From contig JBDHTJ010000056.1 of the NCBI GenBank assembly GCA_039808585.1, positions 1-27,157 on the forward strand: a stretch of 27,157 nt of DNA, read 5' to 3'. The DNA comes from AWTP1-13 sp039808585 (GTDB lineage: Bacteria > Pseudomonadota > Alphaproteobacteria > Rhizobiales > Hyphomicrobiaceae). The notes under the pieces are model-generated. The model was not told where the DNA came from, searched no databases, and saw only the letters and a list, made by a program, of their open reading frames with translations. Shown here one piece after another: positions 7,037 to 14,738 of the stretch. Position numbers and translations under genes: made by a program. Positions within the stretch are counted from its first letter, which is position 1. Every line of letters begins with the position of its first letter.

Positions 7037-8191
7037 TCAGAAGTCGAGTTTGGTGATTTTTCCGCCTTCTATCTTGACGAGGTACGTGTTCGGCGAGTTC
7101 TGGCCGCTTTCCTGTCCGGCAGGCCCTTGCTTCTCGAACACGATCTCGCCGTGGATGCCCTTCACGCGCACCTTCCACAGCGCCTGGCGAATGGCCTCCG
7201 GCTCCGCCTTGCCCGCAGTCTTGATGGCCTCGACAATGGTGTAGATGCCGTCATAGCCGCGGAAGCCCTCCGTCAGGCCGCCGATGTTGTGCCCGCGCTT
7301 GTTCCACTCTGCCATGTAGCGCTGCGCGAGGTCGGGGTACTTCGTCACCTCCGGAAACCAAGGTGGGAAGAACACCGTGTGATAGCTGCCGTTTGCGGCT
7401 TCGCCCGCCTGCACGATGAGCTGGTCGGGCGAGTTGGAGCCGCCGAGCGTGATGATCTTCTGGTTCACCTGCAGATCGACCGCCTGCTTCAGGATCAGCG
7501 TGTTCTGTTCGACCGCCGTTGTCACGAAAATGGCGTCGCTGCCGGAAGCCTTGATGCGCGTGAGCTGTGCCGAGAAGTCGGTGGCCTTCGGGTCCATCGT
7601 CTCGAAGACGCCGATCTCGACACCGCTCGACTTCAGCATCTTCGCGTATTCCTGCGCCGAGCCGATGCCGAAATCATTGTTCGTGTTGAGGAAGCTCACT
7701 TTCTTGAGGCCCAGCTTCGCCACGCGCGGTTGGAACCGGATGGCCTCGATTTCCGACGTCGGTGCGATGCGGAAGATGTAGGGATTTCCCGAGACGGTGA
7801 TCTTGGGCGAGACCGAAGTCTCCACCACCATCGGCACCTGGTACTCCATCAGCTTAGGCATGATGGCGAGCGTCAGCGTGGAACTCCAGGCGCCCATGAT
7901 TACCGGCACCTTGTCGCGCACGATGAGCTTCTCGGCCGTCGACACTGCCTCGGTCGGATTGGACTTGTTGTCCTCGATGATGAGTTCGATCTTCTTGCCG
8001 AGCACGCCGCCCGCCGCATTGATCTCGTCTTCGGCAATCTTTGCTCCCTGCGCCACGTAGGTGCCGGAAGCTGCGAACGCGCCCGTGAGCGGCTGCGAGA
8101 CACCGATCTTAATCGTTCCCTGCGCCAACGCAGCCCCGCACAGGAGATTTGCGGCCAGCGCCGCTATTGTGAGCTTCAGTCGCGATCCCAT
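7037..8191 (-). CDS. ABC transporter substrate-binding protein, branched-chain amino acid type (LivJ/Peripla_BP_6)
   Basis: Periplasmic binding protein of 384 residues. Seen: a signal peptide (MGSRLKLTIAALAANLLCGA, cleavage after ALA at about residue 23), then the family opening TIKIGVSQPLTGAFAASG. AAGGVLGKKIELIIEDNKSNP follows, and IMGAWSSTLTLAIMPKLMEY and FGIGSAQEYAKML lie in the receptor domain. The start is ATG at 8191, with a strong GAGGAGGA ribosome site six bases upstream. Members bind leucine-type amino acids, amides, urea or aromatic acids; the ligand cannot be told from sequence. No LivHMGF permease or ATPase genes are adjacent, so it is an orphan. It is divergent from the hydrolase gene at 8436, which suggests shared control. 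Confidence 0.92.
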   Translation of the reverse strand: MGSRLKLTIAALAANLLCGAALAQGTIKIGVSQPLTGAFAASGTYVAQGAKIAEDEINAAGGVLGKKIELIIEDNKSNPTEAVSTAEKLIVRDKVPVIMGAWSSTLTLAIMPKLMEYQVPMVVETSVSPKITVSGNPYIFRIAPTSEIEAIRFQPRVAKLGLKKVSFLNTNNDFGIGSAQEYAKMLKSSGVEIGVFETMDPKATDFSAQLTRIKASGSDAIFVTTAVEQNTLILKQAVDLQVNQKIITLGGSNSPDQLIVQAGEAANGSYHTVFFPPWFPEVTKYPDLAQRYMAEWNKRGHNIGGLTEGFRGYDGIYTIVEAIKTAGKAEPEAIRQALWKVRVKGIHGEIVFEKQGPAGQESGQNSPNTYLVKIEGGKITKLDF

Positions 8192-8435
8192 AGTTCCTCC
8201 TCGCGTGACTACAGTTGCCTCATGCGCGCATGAAGCAGGCTTCAAATCTCGAAATGAAAGCTTGCAAATGCGCGAGTATGCGATGCGCGCAAGGCACGAT
8301 AGGAAGGAGGAACGCGGCGTGCAAGCTGCGTTATGCGCATCACGGCGCTGTTGCTCATCGCGTGTGCGGGTGCACAGTTCTTGTTGCACTCGCGCGTGCA
8401 TCCGCAGCAGCGGGCAGCTGAAGGAGTGATCGGAA
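8192..8435. promoter_or_regulatory. Divergent promoter region with stacked palindromes
   Basis: The 244-base region between the LivJ-type gene and the DUF6282 gene contains two adjacent perfect 12-base palindromes: CATGCGCGCATG (8221-8232) and GAAGCAGGCTTC (8233-8244). A further pair of arms CTTGC...GCAAG with internal TGCGCG repeats follows at about 8262-8294. These are candidate operator sites for a regulator shared by both genes; no -35/-10 pair was assigned. Confidence 0.4.
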
Positions 8436-9332
8436 ATGCTGAAGCTGACTGGGTTTTACGATCTTCACATCCATTCGGCCCCTGCGCCATTCGTGCGTAT
8501 CGGCGACAGCGCCGACATTGCGCGTTGGTGCGCGGAGGCCGGCATGGGCGGGATCGTCATCAAAAGCCACTTTGAGAGCACGGTGTCCAAGGTGCATCAC
8601 GCGCGCATCGCGGTGCGCGACACGCATCCCGACTTCAAGGTGTTTGCCGGCATTGCGCTGAACCGCGGCGTGGGCGGCGTAAATCCGGGCGCGGTCGAAC
8701 TGGCCCTGCAACAGGGTGCAAAGCTCGTCTGGCTTCCCACACTCGATGCCGCCAACCACGCCGAAGCGTTCGGCGCAGGCGGCACGTATGGCTTCAAGGC
8801 CATGACCCTCACCTCACGTCGCAAGACGGCCAACCCGCTCTATCGCGTGACCGACGCCAACGGAAAGCTCACGCCCGAGACGCGTGAGGTGATCGACCTC
8901 GTCGTTGAGTATGACGCAGTGCTGGCCACGGGCCACGTCTCCAAGCCCGAGATCATGGCCGCGGTGGACTATGCGGTGAAGGCGGGCGCCAAGCGCATCG
9001 TCATCACCCACCCCGAGCTTGCAGCACCAAAGCTCGACCTGCCAACAATGGTGGAACTGGCCAAGGCCGGCTGCTACATGGAGTTCTGCGCCGTGAACCT
9101 GCTACCGGTGTTCTACTCGATCTCGCTCGAGGGCCTGATCGAGGCCATGAGCGCCGTGACACCGGAACGGACGATACTGTCGAGCGACGGCGGACAGCCG
9201 TTCAATCCCCGCCCTCACGAGGCGATCCGCGTCATCGTCCAGAGCCTGCACGAGAAGGGTGTCTCCTTGGAGACCATCCAGAAGATCTGCTGCGAAAACC
9301 AGAAGTTCCTGCTCAACATAGCTGGCGCCTGA
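8436..9332 (+). CDS. DUF6282 family protein (putative metal-dependent hydrolase)
   Basis: 298 residues. It resembles uncharacterised DUF6282 proteins, relatives of the amidohydrolase/PHP TIM-barrel metal hydrolases. Seen: an N-terminal metal-binding motif YDLHIHSAP (two His and one Asp), VIKSHF, GHVSKPE and ITHPE (further His/Glu ligands), and a late SSDGGQPFNPRP with a likely catalytic Asp. This order of metal ligands is typical of amidohydrolase-like barrels. The start is ATG at 8436 with AAGGAG about nine bases upstream. It is followed after 77 bases by an FAH-family hydrolase on the same strand, so the two probably form a short operon. The reaction is unknown; a cyclic amide, lactone or ureide substrate is an inference from the neighbours. 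Confidence 0.82.
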   Translation: MLKLTGFYDLHIHSAPAPFVRIGDSADIARWCAEAGMGGIVIKSHFESTVSKVHHARIAVRDTHPDFKVFAGIALNRGVGGVNPGAVELALQQGAKLVWLPTLDAANHAEAFGAGGTYGFKAMTLTSRRKTANPLYRVTDANGKLTPETREVIDLVVEYDAVLATGHVSKPEIMAAVDYAVKAGAKRIVITHPELAAPKLDLPTMVELAKAGCYMEFCAVNLLPVFYSISLEGLIEAMSAVTPERTILSSDGGQPFNPRPHEAIRVIVQSLHEKGVSLETIQKICCENQKFLLNIAGA

Positions 9333-9409
9333 CGCAGCCGTTGCACACGTCGAACCGACCTGTAGTTTCCACCCCACCTGGACGATCCACTTTCCGCGAG
9401 GAGCCCCGC

Positions 9410-10279
9410 ATGAAGCTGATGATGTTTTCCACTGGCGCCGGGAGCGCTCGTCTGGGTGTGGTGGTCGGCAACAACGTCGTCGACGTTTCCGCTGTCGATA
9501 ATGGACTTCCCAACTCGATCGCTGACGTGATCTCGGGCGGCGCTTCAGCTCTGGCTCGTCTCGAAGCGGCAGCTTCGAAAGCGCCCGCCTCGGCAGCCCA
9601 TGCGCTCAGCGCCGTGAAAGCTGAGCTACCCATCGCGCACCCACCGAAGTTCATTTGCGTGGGCCTCAACTATCTCGAGCACGCGAAGGAAGGCGGCCAT
9701 CCGCCACCGACCTATCCCTCCTTCTTCGCGCGCTATGACAGCTCGCTCGTGGCACATGGCGAGCCCGTGATCAGGCCAAAGGCTTCGGTGCAGCTCGACT
9801 ATGAGTGTGAACTCACCATCGTTATCGGCAAGGGTGGACGCCACATTCCGGAAGACAAGGCGCTGGGGCACGTGTTCGGCTACACGATCTTCAACGACGT
9901 CTCGGTGCGAGACTTCCAACGCAAGACGACGCAGTGGCTTGCCGGCAAGAATTTCGATGCGACGGGCCCACTGGGCCCCGTCGTCGTAACTTCCGACGCT
10001 TTGCCCCCGGGCGCCACGCCGCTCAGAATTCAGACGCGGGTCAACGGCAAGACGATGCAGGACTCCAACACGTCTGACATGATCTTCCCCGTGGCACGCG
10101 TTGTGTCGCTGCTGTCGGAGTTCATGACGCTGGAGCCTGGAGATCTCATTGCCACGGGCACACCGCAGGGCGTTGCCCATGCGCGCAAGCCGCCCGCGTG
10201 GATGAAAGCCGGCGATACGGTGGAAATCGAGATCGAGGGCATCGGCACGCTCGCGAACCCCATCCGAGACGAAGAGTAG
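9410..10279 (+). CDS. Fumarylacetoacetate hydrolase (FAH) family protein
   Basis: 289 residues. The FAH fold covers roughly residue 79 to the end. Seen: FICVGLNYLEHAKE, the metal-binding DYECELTIVIG (Glu132 and Glu134), GYTIFNDVSVRDFQ (Asp163), KNFDATGPLGP and PGDLIATGTPQGVA. These residues coordinate a divalent metal in enzymes that cleave or hydrate acylpyruvates and related 2-keto acids. The start is ATG at 9410, with CGAGGAG nine bases upstream; an upstream in-frame extension to 9341 has no support. It is the second gene of the pair with the DUF6282 protein and converges on the M20 amidase. The exact reaction (acylpyruvase, ureidoglycolate-lyase-like, or sugar-acid hydrolase) cannot be told apart here. 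Confidence 0.9.
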   Translation: MKLMMFSTGAGSARLGVVVGNNVVDVSAVDNGLPNSIADVISGGASALARLEAAASKAPASAAHALSAVKAELPIAHPPKFICVGLNYLEHAKEGGHPPPTYPSFFARYDSSLVAHGEPVIRPKASVQLDYECELTIVIGKGGRHIPEDKALGHVFGYTIFNDVSVRDFQRKTTQWLAGKNFDATGPLGPVVVTSDALPPGATPLRIQTRVNGKTMQDSNTSDMIFPVARVVSLLSEFMTLEPGDLIATGTPQGVAHARKPPAWMKAGDTVEIEIEGIGTLANPIRDEE

Positions 10280-10294
10280 CCTCGCTATGCGGGG
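10280..10294 (+). terminator. Short hairpin after the FAH-family gene
   Basis: CCTCGC pairs with GCGGGG (one G-T wobble) around a three-base loop, directly after the stop codon. No T-run follows. It lies between convergent genes; a weak terminator at best. Confidence 0.3.
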
Positions 10295-10361
10295 CGGCAG
10301 CAAGCGGCAACCTGCACAAGGCTATCGAGAAGGTCAGACGCCCAATTGACCGTTGAGCGGT

Positions 10362-11648
10362 TCACACCGCGCGCTCTGCCACCAGGCACGCCAGGATGCT
10401 GCAGGCGTCGAGAAAATCCGCGATCTCCATGTGCTCGAGCGGATTGTGGCTTCCATTCTCGTTGCGCACGAACAGCATCGCTGTGGGAACACCAGCGGCG
10501 CAAAAGGCGGCCGCATCGTGCGAAGCCGGACTGCCGAGATCCATCACGGGTACGTTGAGTTGTTTCGCGTGCCCGTGGAGGCGAGCCCGGATCGCCGGAT
10601 CGACATGGCCGACAGGTGCCTCGGCACGGGGCCCGAGATCGATCTCGACGTGGCGTCGCGCCCCCACGTCGCGCACCATGGCCAGAAACTCCGCCTCGAA
10701 AGCCGCCAAAATCGCCTCGTCATAGGCGCGCACGTCCAAGCTGAACGAAAAGGCACCTGGCACGATGGTGAGGCCGTGCATGCTGGCATCGGTGTGGAAA
10801 CGTCCGAACGTGGCCGCCATGGGGATGCCGGCCGCCTCGCGCTTGCGCCAGGCCACATCGACGGCCATGGCGATTTCAGCGCCAGCCATCGCCGCATCCC
10901 TGCGAAAGCGCAGCGGCGTTCCCACATGGTCGTGCCGGCCATTGATGCGCGCCTGCGGATAGCGGAAGTTTCCGGGAATGCCAGTGCATACAGCAACGGG
11001 AAGCTTGCTCTCCACCAGCGCCGGCGCCTGCTCGATATGCACCTCGAGGAAGCAATCGAGCGCCGCCGCCGACAATTCATGCGCACCGGAGGCGACGGCA
11101 GCCGGATCGGCGCCGCAATCGGCCATGTGCATCCTGAGCGGCCGCCCCGTATCGATGCGCGGTGACTGCAGCGCCGTTGCGGGGAGAGATCCAAGCGCCG
11201 CCCGGCTGCCGATGTAGGACACCTGAAACCAGATGCTCTCCTCGGCACGGATGCCCATCACCTCGATATCGCGGCGCGGCGAATACCCCAGCGCCCGCAA
11301 GGCCTCGATCACGACCAGCCCCGCGACGACACCCGCGGCCCCGTCGAAGTTGCCACCATGCGGCACGCTGTCGAGGTGAGAGCCCATGAGCACGCGCGGA
11401 AGGGTGCGGTCGGCGCCCGCCCACGTCGCATACGTATTGGCGGCGACATCCGTGCGTACCGGCAGACGCAGCGCCTTCCCGGTCTCGGCGAGCAAGGCGT
11501 GGGCGCGGTTCTCCCCGTCACCGTAGGTGTCGCGCATGATGCCACTGTCCGATGGACCGCATGCGGCAAGATCATCGAAAAGCTTCTGGACGAAGTCTCG
11601 CCGCTCGAGAACGGCACGCCGGATCATATCGGGAGAAGGCACGGGCAT
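10362..11648 (-). CDS. M20 family hydantoinase/carbamoylase-type amidase
   Basis: 428 residues, the usual length for N-carbamoyl-amino-acid hydrolase/allantoate amidohydrolase enzymes. These use two metal ions to release ammonia and CO2 from carbamoyl or ureido compounds. Seen: LMGSHLDSVPHGGNFDGAAGVV (His91, Asp102), RAEESIWFQVSYIGSRA (Glu136/137), EVHIEQ (His204) and the C-terminal NGSHNPLEH (His401), so the metal ligands are complete. The EESxWF form differs from the EEGxRF seen in many relatives. The start is ATG at 11648. A TTG four codons upstream is in frame but sits one base from the GGAGG, so ATG is preferred, although its spacing to GGAGG is long. It lies downstream of the universal stress gene (95-base gap) and converges on the FAH gene. 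The substrate is unknown. Confidence 0.9.
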   Translation of the reverse strand: MPVPSPDMIRRAVLERRDFVQKLFDDLAACGPSDSGIMRDTYGDGENRAHALLAETGKALRLPVRTDVAANTYATWAGADRTLPRVLMGSHLDSVPHGGNFDGAAGVVAGLVVIEALRALGYSPRRDIEVMGIRAEESIWFQVSYIGSRAALGSLPATALQSPRIDTGRPLRMHMADCGADPAAVASGAHELSAAALDCFLEVHIEQAPALVESKLPVAVCTGIPGNFRYPQARINGRHDHVGTPLRFRRDAAMAGAEIAMAVDVAWRKREAAGIPMAATFGRFHTDASMHGLTIVPGAFSFSLDVRAYDEAILAAFEAEFLAMVRDVGARRHVEIDLGPRAEAPVGHVDPAIRARLHGHAKQLNVPVMDLGSPASHDAAAFCAAGVPTAMLFVRNENGSHNPLEHMEIADFLDACSILACLVAERAV

Positions 11649-11743
11649 GAAATCTTGCAAGCCTCCGAGGACGTCTTCATTGCGCCCTCAGTAGCATTTC
11701 CGCACTTGGCATTCAAAGCAGCCGAACGTGCCGCGCGCGCTTC

Positions 11744-12598
11744 TCAGTGCATCAGGAACAAGGGCAGATCCGCCTGCTCGAGCGCCTCCTGGGTGACGCC
11801 GCCGAAGACAAGTTCCTGCAGCGCGCTCTTGCCGAAGCCACCCATGATCATCACGTCTGCCGAAAGCTCATGCGCCGTGCGCCGGAGCACCGCGAACGTC
11901 GAGCCCTTTTCTTTCTCAACCTCGTGGAAGCGGGGATGTGCGCCATGCCGCTTGAGATAAAGCATGAGGTCGCGCGGCGCAGCCGGCGCCTTTTCCTTCA
12001 CGGTGACGACGACGACATCGTGGGATGCGGCAAGGATCGGCATGGCCGCACCGAGCGCATGGATGGCCTCTGGCGTCTCCTTCCAGCACAGCATCGGCTT
12101 GTCGAGCGCGCGCATGTGATGCCCGGACGGAACGACCAGCACGGGGCGACCGGAGCGCAGTAGCATTGTCTCCAGACGATCCTGCGGAAGGCCGTCGGAT
12201 GTGGCAGGGCGTCCCATGATGACGAGGTCGTGGAAGCGTGCATGCCGCAGGATGCAATCGACCGGCGTACCCTCCCCCTCCACCCAGGATGCCGTGACCC
12301 GCGTGCCGTTGCGTCCGTCGACCCGCTCGATGCTGTGCTCGGTGCAGAATGCATCGAAACTGCGCAACGCCGCCTCCTGCCGGCTCTCCGCCCGCTGCTT
12401 GAGATCACGCAAGCCGGCGCCGATTGCGGCACCTCGGGCACTGCGCAGGTGCGGCGTGTTGAAGGCGGCATCCGCTGGGTCCACCAGCACGTGCAGGCCC
12501 GTGATGTGCGAGTTGCACTTGCGTGCGATGGTGAGCGCCGCTGCGAACACCGCCTTGTCGGTTTCGCTTCCGCCCACGGGAACCAAGATCGTCTTCAC
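11744..12598 (-). CDS. Universal stress protein with two UspA domains
   Basis: 284 residues with two tandem Usp domains, a common alphaproteobacterial layout. Domain 1 opens with KTILVPVGGSETDKAV and ends DLVIMGRPATSDG...RPVLVVPS. Domain 2 ends with MIMGGFGKSALQELVFGGVT, close to the ATP-binding pattern G-x2-G-x9-G. These cytoplasmic proteins respond to stress, starvation or low oxygen. The start is GTG at 12598 (KTILVPV follows, the usual Usp opening), supported by GGGAGA five bases before it. ATG at 12613 is the alternative, adding five residues. The long in-frame extension to 13174 overlaps the ABC gene and is rejected. A perfect FNR/FixK-type palindrome lies about 74 bases before the start. 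It is not clearly part of the dpp operon upstream. Confidence 0.92.
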   Translation of the reverse strand: MKTILVPVGGSETDKAVFAAALTIARKCNSHITGLHVLVDPADAAFNTPHLRSARGAAIGAGLRDLKQRAESRQEAALRSFDAFCTEHSIERVDGRNGTRVTASWVEGEGTPVDCILRHARFHDLVIMGRPATSDGLPQDRLETMLLRSGRPVLVVPSGHHMRALDKPMLCWKETPEAIHALGAAMPILAASHDVVVVTVKEKAPAAPRDLMLYLKRHGAHPRFHEVEKEKGSTFAVLRRTAHELSADVMIMGGFGKSALQELVFGGVTQEALEQADLPLFLMH

Positions 12599-12603
12599 CT
12601 TGC

Positions 12604-12609
12604 TCTCCC
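12604..12609 (-). promoter_or_regulatory. Ribosome binding site deciding the GTG start of usp
   Basis: On the minus strand GGGAGA is separated by five bases (GCAAG) from the GTG at 12598. The competing ATG at 12613 has no comparable purine-rich site upstream. Confidence 0.5.
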
Positions 12610-12664
12610 ACATCCGACTGTTTCGCAGGATGGAGAAGGAAACCGCAAGGAGACAGATGATGCT

Positions 12665-12678
12665 TTGACGCCGGTCAA
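12665..12678 (-). promoter_or_regulatory. FNR/FixK-type operator upstream of usp
   Basis: TTGAC-N4-GTCAA, in fact a perfect CTTTGAC-N4-GTCAAAG palindrome (12663-12680), matches the half-sites of FNR/FixK-family regulators. Its centre is about 74 bases before the usp GTG. If it sits at -41.5, transcription would start near 12630, leaving a ~32-base leader. This spacing suits activation of usp at low oxygen. The box lies in the 137-base gap after dppF. Confidence 0.65.
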
Positions 12679-12735
12679 AGCCCAGCGCCGCCTCAACTTG
12701 CGCTGTTTCCAACCCTCTTCGCTTTGCGGCGAGGG

Positions 12736-13758
12736 CTAGCTGCGCAGGTGGCAGGCAACCCAGTGCCCCTCGGAATCCTTTTTGAGTTCTGGACGCTCGG
12801 TCGAGCACAGGGGCAGTTTGCGGATTGGGCAGCGCGTGTGGAAGTGGCAACCCGTGGGCGGATTGATCGGGTTCGGCACGTCGCCCGTGAGCACGATGCG
12901 GGAGCGCTTCACCTTGGGGTCGGGAATGGGAACGGCCGAGAGCAGCGCTTCTGTGTAGGGATGGCGGGGATTGGTATAGAGCTTGGCAGCCGGCGCGATC
13001 TCCACCACGCGGCCCAGATACATGACCGCCACGCGCGACGAGATGTGCTCGACCACCGACAGGTCGTGCGCAATGAAGAGGTAGGTGAGGTTGAACTTGG
13101 CCTGCAGGTCTTCCAAGAGGTTGATGACCTGGGCTTGGATGGAGACGTCGAGTGCCGACACGGGCTCGTCGCACACGATGAGCTTAGGCTCAACGGCAAG
13201 GGCACGTGCGATGCCGATACGCTGGCGCTGACCACCGGAGAACTCATGCGGGTAGCGGCGGATATGATCAGGCTGCAGGCCCACGGTCTGCAGCAGGTCG
13301 GCGACGCGCGCATCGCGATCCGCCTTGGACTTGGCGAGGCCGTGGATCTTCAGCGCTTCGCCGATGATGGCGCCGACCGTCATGCGCGGGTTGAGTGAAG
13401 CGAAGGGGTCCTGAAAGATGATCTGCATGTCGCGGCACAGCGACTTGAATTTGTAGCGGTCGAGACGCGTGACATTCTGCCCCTCGAACCACACCTCTCC
13501 CGAGCTTGGCTCGATCAGGCGCAGAATGCAGCGCCCGGTGGTGGACTTGCCGCAACCGGATTCGCCGACGATGCCCAGCGTTTCGCCTGCAGCCACGTCG
13601 AACGAAACGCCGTCGACGGCGTGCACGTAATCAACCGTGCGCTGCAAAAGACCGCCGCGGACCGCAAAGCGCTTCGTAAGCGACTTGACCTGCAGCAGTG
13701 GTGCATCCGCCTTCGTGGTGATCGCCGCAGCGCCAGGTTTGGTGATGGTGTCGGTCAT
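12736..13758 (-). CDS. Peptide ABC transporter ATP-binding protein (DppF/OppF type)
   Basis: 340 residues. ATPase that powers Dpp/Opp-type uptake of peptides at the inner face of the membrane. Seen: Walker A GESGCGKST (residues 65-73), Q-loop IIFQDPFASLNPRMTV, signature FSGGQRQRIGIARAL (173-187), Walker B LIVCDEP (193-199), H-loop LFIAHDLSVV. The C-terminal oligopeptide-transporter extension has GCHFHTRCP and a later cysteine. The start is ATG at 13758 (MTDTITK), overlapping the stop of the preceding ATPase as ATGA, which implies translational coupling. A longer in-frame reading to 13860 lies inside the neighbour and is rejected. It is the last gene of the five-gene operon. Confidence 0.94.
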   Translation of the reverse strand: MTDTITKPGAAAITTKADAPLLQVKSLTKRFAVRGGLLQRTVDYVHAVDGVSFDVAAGETLGIVGESGCGKSTTGRCILRLIEPSSGEVWFEGQNVTRLDRYKFKSLCRDMQIIFQDPFASLNPRMTVGAIIGEALKIHGLAKSKADRDARVADLLQTVGLQPDHIRRYPHEFSGGQRQRIGIARALAVEPKLIVCDEPVSALDVSIQAQVINLLEDLQAKFNLTYLFIAHDLSVVEHISSRVAVMYLGRVVEIAPAAKLYTNPRHPYTEALLSAVPIPDPKVKRSRIVLTGDVPNPINPPTGCHFHTRCPIRKLPLCSTERPELKKDSEGHWVACHLRS

Positions 13759-14738
13759 AGGATGCACGCCACCTTGTGGCCGGGAGCGACTTCGCGCAAC
13801 GGCGGCTCGGCCTCGATGCACGCAGGCTGCGCGAAGCGACAACGCGCAGCGAAGCGACATCCGCGCGGAAGGTTGAGCAGGCTCGGCACCGTGCCGGCAA
13901 TCGCTTCCAGCCGCGTCTTGTGCACCGCATCGCGGTCGATGCGCGGGATCGAGCGGATAAGGCCCTGCGTATAGGGGTGGCGCGGGTTGCCGAACAACTC
14001 CTCGACCGGCGCCTCTTCCACCACTTTGCCCGCGTACATGACGACGACGCGCTGCGTCACCTCCGCCACGACGCCCATGGCATGCGTGATAAGCATGATC
14101 GCCATGCCGAGCTTGGACTTGAGCTCTGCCAGAAGTTCGAGGATTTGCGCCTGAATTGTAACGTCGAGCGCGGTGGTGGGCTCGTCGGCGATGAGCAGCT
14201 TAGGATTGCAGGCAAGCGCCATGGCGATCATCACCCGCTGGCGCATGCCGCCGGAGAACTGATGCGGATAATCGTCGATGCGGCGCTGCGGATTGGAGAT
14301 CTGCACGAGCGACAGCAGCTCGATCGTGCGCTCGCGCGCGGCCTTCCGCGACAGGCCCTCGTGCTGCAGCAGCACCTCCATCAGCTGGTCGCCGATGGTG
14401 TAGACAGGGTTGAGCGACGTCATCGGCTCCTGGAAGACGATGGCGATCTCCTTGCTGCGGATGGCATCGAGTTCCTTCGGGCTCATCGGCACCAGGTCGC
14501 GGCCCTGATAGAGGATGCGGCCAGCCACGATCTTGCCGGGGGGCATGGCGATGAGCTTCAGCACCGTCATCGCCGTAACCGTCTTGCCGCAGCCGGACTC
14601 TCCTACGATGCCAACCGTCTCGCCGCGGTGGATCTTGATGTCGACCCCGTCGACCGCCTTCGCGATGCCGTCGTCGGTGAAGAAATGCGTCTTCAGCCCT
14701 TCGATATGCAGAAGCGGCGCGGTTTCCATGATGCCCAT
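13755..14738 (-). CDS. Peptide ABC transporter ATP-binding protein (DppD/OppD type)
   Basis: 327 residues, partner ATPase of the DppF-type protein. Seen: Walker A GESGCGKT (residues 46-53), Q-loop VFQEPMTSLNPVYTI, signature FSGGMRQRVMIAMAL (161-175), Walker B LLIADEP (181-187), H-loop LITHAMGVVAEV. The oligopeptide C-terminal extension holds RGCRFAARCRFAQPAC, a cysteine cluster usual in DppD/OppD proteins. The H-loop reads THAMG instead of the common THDLG. The start is ATG at 14738, sharing one base with the stop of the permease (TGATG); an internal ATG at 14729 (METAPLL) is also possible. Fourth gene of the operon. Confidence 0.94.
   Translation of the reverse strand: MGIMETAPLLHIEGLKTHFFTDDGIAKAVDGVDIKIHRGETVGIVGESGCGKTVTAMTVLKLIAMPPGKIVAGRILYQGRDLVPMSPKELDAIRSKEIAIVFQEPMTSLNPVYTIGDQLMEVLLQHEGLSRKAARERTIELLSLVQISNPQRRIDDYPHQFSGGMRQRVMIAMALACNPKLLIADEPTTALDVTIQAQILELLAELKSKLGMAIMLITHAMGVVAEVTQRVVVMYAGKVVEEAPVEELFGNPRHPYTQGLIRSIPRIDRDAVHKTRLEAIAGTVPSLLNLPRGCRFAARCRFAQPACIEAEPPLREVAPGHKVACIL

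Noticed and set aside
12599..13174. Upstream extension of usp to 13174
   Set aside because: It overlaps the dppF gene in a shadow frame; the Usp domain begins at KTILVPV.
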